Assembly (NCBI GenBank): GCA_045598965.1
Contig: JAZRVH010000024.1
Coordinates: 1 to 8,232, forward strand
DNA length: 8,232 nucleotides
Source of the DNA: RGIG426 sp045598965
Lineage (GTDB): Bacteria; Bacillota; Clostridia; Oscillospirales; Acutalibacteraceae
Reading direction: 5' to 3'
Part shown: positions 5,262-8,232 of the stretch, one piece after another
Layout of the letters: the number at the start of each line of letters is the position of its first letter
Position numbering within the stretch: the first letter of the stretch is position 1
Program-made: the position numbers and the translations under genes
The notes under the pieces: generated by a model
Seen by the model: the letters and a program-made list of their open reading frames with translations, nothing else
What the model was told of the DNA's origin: nothing
Databases searched by the model: none

Positions 5262-5822
5262 ATGCGTTCAAAACAATATACAAAAACCTTGCGGCTGTGT
5301 GTTGTGGCGATAATGGCGGCAATGGCATACGTGGCGATGGTTTTTTTGAAGATTCCGGTGGTTCTTTTTTTGAGTTATGAGCCGAAAGATGTGTTTTTAA
5401 CGCTGATCGCCCTTTTGGTTGACCCGCTGGCGGGTGTGCTGTCCACGGTGGCGGTGGCGTTTGTGGAAATGATTACGGTCAGCTCCACCGGATTGTGGGG
5501 ATTTCTTATGAATGTATGCTCCTCGTGTGCGTTTTTGTTGCCGGTGGCACTGCTTTGTCGCCGCAAGAAAACGGCGGGACGTCGGGCTTTCGGCGTCGTT
5601 TGCGGCGTGGCGGTTATGACAGCGGTGATGCTCCTTTGGAACTACCTGATTGTGCCGCTGTATATGGGTACCTCCCGCACCGAAGTGCTCCCGCTTTTGT
5701 GGTCGGCATTTCTGCCGTTTAATCTCCTGAAAGGCGGCATCAACGCCGTGCTCGTATTTTTCTTGTTCTCGCCGGCGAGGGCGGCGTTCAAAGCCGCCAA
5801 GCTCACCCCGGCTGACGGGTAA
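5262..5822 (+). CDS. ribU: Riboflavin ECF transporter substrate-binding subunit RibU
   Basis: RibU is the S component of an energy-coupling factor transporter. It binds riboflavin in the membrane and works with a shared EcfA/EcfA'/EcfT module encoded elsewhere (none is in this window). The 186-aa product has about six hydrophobic segments, near 11-29, 31-51, 53-70, 79-99, 109-134 and 145-170, matching the six-helix S-component fold. Family-like stretches are FLSYEPKDVF (36-45), DPLAGVLSTV (54-63), the STGLWGFLMN segment (75-84) and FNLLKGGINA (153-162). ATG at 5262 was chosen because AAAAAGGGG ends eight bases upstream; an in-frame GTG at 5253 overlaps that site. The assignment is strongly supported by the FMN riboswitch and its terminator directly upstream, which would cut riboflavin uptake when FMN is abundant. 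The gene ends with its own terminator and appears to be the only gene under the switch. Confidence 0.95.
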   Translation: MRSKQYTKTLRLCVVAIMAAMAYVAMVFLKIPVVLFLSYEPKDVFLTLIALLVDPLAGVLSTVAVAFVEMITVSSTGLWGFLMNVCSSCAFLLPVALLCRRKKTAGRRAFGVVCGVAVMTAVMLLWNYLIVPLYMGTSRTEVLPLLWSAFLPFNLLKGGINAVLVFFLFSPARAAFKAAKLTPADG

Positions 5823-5860
5823 AACCAACACAAAAGCACAAAAAAATAACCAAAAGTATA

Positions 5861-5907
5861 AACAACTCACCGAAAATACGGAAAAATCGGCGGGTTGTTC
5901 TTTTTTT
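5861..5907 (+). terminator. Intrinsic terminator after ribU
   Basis: AACAACTCACCGA (5861-5873) pairs with TCGGCGGGTTGTT (5887-5899), with one mismatch and one G-T pair, around a 13-base loop. C and then seven T's (5901-5907) follow. It starts 38 bases after the ribU stop. Confidence 0.88.
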
Positions 5908-5948
5908 GTCCTCGTTTTCGTCGAATTGCACAAATATCAAGAACGATA

Positions 5949-5977
5949 TTGACAAAAAATTGACTTTATTGTATAAT
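5949..5977 (+). promoter_or_regulatory. Near-consensus sigma-A promoter of the GH16 gene
   Basis: Perfect TTGACA (5949-5954), a 17-base spacer and perfect TATAAT (5972-5977) place the start near 5984. The leader is about 75 bases. Such a strong core promoter in front of an extracellular hydrolase suggests that a repressor or catabolite control normally limits it; the palindrome just downstream is the obvious candidate site. Confidence 0.9.
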
Positions 5978-5991
5978 ACTGAACGTATGGC

Positions 5992-6010
5992 TATACAATT
6001 ATATTGTATA
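5992..6010. promoter_or_regulatory. Palindromic operator-like site with ATTGTATA half-sites
   Basis: TATACAAT (5992-5999) and ATTGTATA (6003-6010) form a perfect 8-bp inverted repeat around three bases, about 8 to 26 bases downstream of the predicted transcription start. A third copy of ATTGTATA lies at 5968-5975, overlapping the -10 box. A repressor bound here would block initiation or clearance. It could instead act as an AT-rich RNA hairpin at the 5' end of the message. The regulator is not in the window. Confidence 0.55.
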
Positions 6011-6058
6011 TAGTTTTATAATTACCTAAGATAACACTTGACCAAGGAGAAGACGACC

Positions 6059-8232
6059 ATGAAAACGATCAAAAGAAGTCTTGCGTGGATCTGCGTACTG
6101 GCGATGATGTTTTCTGCACTCGGCGTGGTGCAGGTTTCGGCTCGCCCGAAACTGCAAACCCTTGCACCGGCGGGCAAGAACCTCATTATCAACGGCGACT
6201 TTGAGAGCGAGGACGAGGTACAACGCAACATAGAACTCGACCCGATTCTTGTGCCGCAGACGTGGAGTCCGCTCGCAAATGCAACCATCTGCCAGGAGGC
6301 GGCGTATACCGGCAAGTACGGTCTGAAAATGACCTCGTCTGTCGATGACACCAGCCTCGCCGTGTTTGATTTTATCCACGTTGCGTTGGCTCCGCACTCG
6401 ACGTATAGCATTACGGCGGATATCAAGGGTAATGCTCTGCCGTTGGACGTGAACTTTGTCAACTCCACCGGCGAGGTGACGCTTGTTCCCGGCTCGAACA
6501 ATTTCAAGATCGATACGTCGTGGAAAAACGTGACGCTGGTGAGCTTCAAAACCGGTTCGGACTATGTGTACGGTAGCGTGAAAATGTCTATCTACAAAGG
6601 TGCCGCCGGTAGCGTCTGTCTCGATAACGTGAACATCACCGCCAACGGTAACGAGTGGTGCTCGACGCCGGAAGGCGTTGTCACGCTTCCGTATGACGAG
6701 AACGGCGTGCTCTATTCCAAGACCAACCCGTTTACGGATGAGTTTGAAGACGAGACTCTCGACCTGCACAAATGGCTCGTTTCCGCTACCGCTTGGGGCG
6801 GCGACAACGGCGGTTTGGCGGCGGCGAACGTGTCGATGGTGGAAGATATAGATCAAAATGGTAAGGTACGCAAATGCGTTCTCCTTGAATCCCACGGTGA
6901 GCGGTACGAGGGCAACGTTAAAGGCTCCGGCGGCGTGATTAAACGTGACGGTGCCGGTATCGTAACCCGCCCGTACTTCGCCTCCGGTGAATACGAAGTT
7001 GTGGCGAAAATCGAAAACACGCTCGGTGTCTGCCGTGCGTTCTGGTCGTTCAGCTACATCGGCTATATGCAGGGCGACGACGAGTTCTATGACGGCACCG
7101 ACGCCACCGAGCACAACCTGCACGGTAACGTCCGCAACTCCGAGATTGACTGGGAGTTCCCGTCGGCGTACAACGACAACCGTCCGGACGATGCCATTAC
7201 GTTGAACATCCTCCGCTCCAACTGCTGGGGCGGTAAACGCCCGGGCGAGGGCGGCGAATTCTCCCGCCGTTCCAATCCGGACAACGACCCGACGCTTTGT
7301 ATCGCCGACGGTCAGTACCACACCTTCACCTACGTGTGGTGCTCGGTCAGCGATAAAGAAGACCCGTATAAATCCAACGCTTATATGTCCAAAGCGGATA
7401 AGGATGCGGATGAATGGGTGAACAAATCCACCGGTCGTTCCTCCGTTACGTGGTATATCGACGGTATCATGGTCAATACCTACGATATGAACGACGTTGA
7501 CAAGTTCGATGGCAAAGGGGCACTGATTAGCCAAGGTAAATGGTGTGCCGGTCAGGCGGACGACCTTGCATACGCCGCCGGTGTCGAGCAACTCGGCAAA
7601 TATTATGAGGACGGCGGTTACGGTATCAACACCCCGTATCGTGGTACCCGTTTCTGGATTGCCGACTGGTTCCCGGTGAACAGCGGTAAAGGCGACCTCT
7701 TCCCGGCGGGCGAGAATCGCTACACCGGTTGGGCGGGTACGCCGGACTACGATACCTGCCGTACTTACATCGACTCCTGTACGATTATTCCGTATTATCA
7801 GACGATTCCGGATCCCGATGAAGAGACCCCTGCGGAATATGCCGCCCATTTGGAAAAGCTCGGCTTGAACGAAGAGAAGGCGGCGAGAATGCGTGAGTTG
7901 GATCTTCCGGGTGACGAATACAACTATCGTGAAGACGTGCCGAACAAAGACTTCGTTACCCCGCTTGAGTATCCGAACTGGCAAAAAGCCAACGGACTCC
8001 TCGAATACCCGATTCCGGTCACCGAAATCGACGGCGGCAACGTCACCGTGACGTGGAGTCCGGTTTCCGGCGCGACCGCGTATGATTTGAAATTTGACGG
8101 TCAGGTGTATTCCAACGTGACGAGCGGTTACCAAGTGACCGGTCTTCCGATCGGTCAGCACACCGTGCAGCTGCGCGCCAAAAACTCCGGCGAAACCAGC
8201 TGCTGGAGCTATGAGGGTATGTGCTGTGTCGG
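6059..8232 (+). CDS. Secreted multidomain GH16-family glycoside hydrolase, 3' part beyond the window
   Basis: The frame opens at ATG 6059, with AAGGAG (6044-6049) nine bases upstream, and stays open for 724 codons to the edge. A signal peptide is clear: Lys/Arg at 2-6, hydrophobic core 8-25, likely cut after VSA (26-28). Residues about 41-196 begin with NLIINGDFES and resemble a carbohydrate-binding module of the CBM4/9 jelly-roll type. A GH16-like catalytic domain spans about 222-580, opening with FTDEFEDETLD. Its active site is SEIDWEFP (361-368): by family analogy Glu362 is the nucleophile and Glu366 the acid/base. The ExDxE spacing resembles lichenases and xyloglucan hydrolases rather than the ExDxxE of typical laminarinases. 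Other GH16-like stretches are DGQYHTFTYVW (417-427) and VTWYIDGIMVNTY (463-475). A linker leads to a fibronectin III domain (about 651-720). It probably cuts an extracellular beta-glucan or related polymer; the exact substrate cannot be read. Fourteen cysteines after the signal peptide are unusual. Whether a dockerin or anchor follows is unknown. Confidence 0.9.
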   Translation, partial: MKTIKRSLAWICVLAMMFSALGVVQVSARPKLQTLAPAGKNLIINGDFESEDEVQRNIELDPILVPQTWSPLANATICQEAAYTGKYGLKMTSSVDDTSLAVFDFIHVALAPHSTYSITADIKGNALPLDVNFVNSTGEVTLVPGSNNFKIDTSWKNVTLVSFKTGSDYVYGSVKMSIYKGAAGSVCLDNVNITANGNEWCSTPEGVVTLPYDENGVLYSKTNPFTDEFEDETLDLHKWLVSATAWGGDNGGLAAANVSMVEDIDQNGKVRKCVLLESHGERYEGNVKGSGGVIKRDGAGIVTRPYFASGEYEVVAKIENTLGVCRAFWSFSYIGYMQGDDEFYDGTDATEHNLHGNVRNSEIDWEFPSAYNDNRPDDAITLNILRSNCWGGKRPGEGGEFSRRSNPDNDPTLCIADGQYHTFTYVWCSVSDKEDPYKSNAYMSKADKDADEWVNKSTGRSSVTWYIDGIMVNTYDMNDVDKFDGKGALISQGKWCAGQADDLAYAAGVEQLGKYYEDGGYGINTPYRGTRFWIADWFPVNSGKGDLFPAGENRYTGWAGTPDYDTCRTYIDSCTIIPYYQTIPDPDEETPAEYAAHLEKLGLNEEKAARMRELDLPGDEYNYREDVPNKDFVTPLEYPNWQKANGLLEYPIPVTEIDGGNVTVTWSPVSGATAYDLKFDGQVYSNVTSGYQVTGLPIGQHTVQLRAKNSGETSCWSYEGMCCV

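Noticed and set aside
6026..8161. A 711-codon open frame on the minus strand, opposite the GH16 gene
   Set aside because: It lies wholly antisense to a frame with a signal peptide, ribosome binding site, promoter and a recognisable GH16 active site. Its own translation has no recognisable domain and the composition of a reversed coding frame (rich in Arg, Val and His). Biased third positions in the true gene remove stop codons from the opposite strand.
1..8232. Mobile elements, CRISPR arrays, tRNA genes or a defence system
   Set aside because: No transposase, integrase, repeat-spacer pattern or tRNA cloverleaf was seen on either strand; the genes are ordinary chromosomal functions.

Overview
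The window looks like chromosome from an endospore-forming, moderate-GC member of the Clostridia, plausibly a gut or rumen lineage near the Oscillospirales. This placement is inferred from a spoIID gene, Firmicutes-style AGGAGG ribosome binding sites, strong sigma-A promoters with 17-bp spacers, U-tailed terminators, an FMN riboswitch with an ECF-type riboflavin transporter subunit, and a large secreted glycoside hydrolase. No taxonomic marker fixes the species; the 5S rRNA supports a clostridial Firmicute.

Layout, left to right. (1) Minus strand, 1-2472: a 5S rRNA gene reading off the left edge, with its own rRNA-type promoter. To its right lie a D-Ala-D-Ala carboxypeptidase gene (peptidase S11) with its own promoter, and then spoIID. 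Both proteins act on cell-wall peptidoglycan, and SpoIID is specific to engulfment during sporulation. (2) Plus strand, 2489-3721: promoter, hairpin-bearing leader, an unrecognised multi-pass membrane protein with an acidic Glu/Pro/Ala tail, and a strong intrinsic terminator. (3) 3794-4885: promoter and glyceraldehyde-3-phosphate dehydrogenase (gap). (4) 4960-5907: FMN riboswitch, its terminator, a hairpin of possible repeat origin, ribU and a terminator. I see no convincing terminator or promoter between gap and the riboswitch, so read-through from gap is possible. (5) 5949-8232: a near-consensus promoter, a palindromic operator-like site, and the first 724 codons of a secreted multidomain protein (carbohydrate-binding-like domain, GH16 catalytic domain, fibronectin III domain) that has no stop in the window.

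The genes are mostly independent transcription units: cell wall and sporulation, central glycolysis, vitamin uptake, and extracellular polysaccharide degradation. No mobile element, CRISPR array, tRNA or defence system was seen. The most notable points are the ATTGTATA half-site array in front of the GH16 gene, the cysteine-rich composition of that secreted enzyme, the Asn-to-Ala change in the SxN motif of the carboxypeptidase, and the unrecognised acidic-tailed membrane protein. I did not find a clearly novel system.
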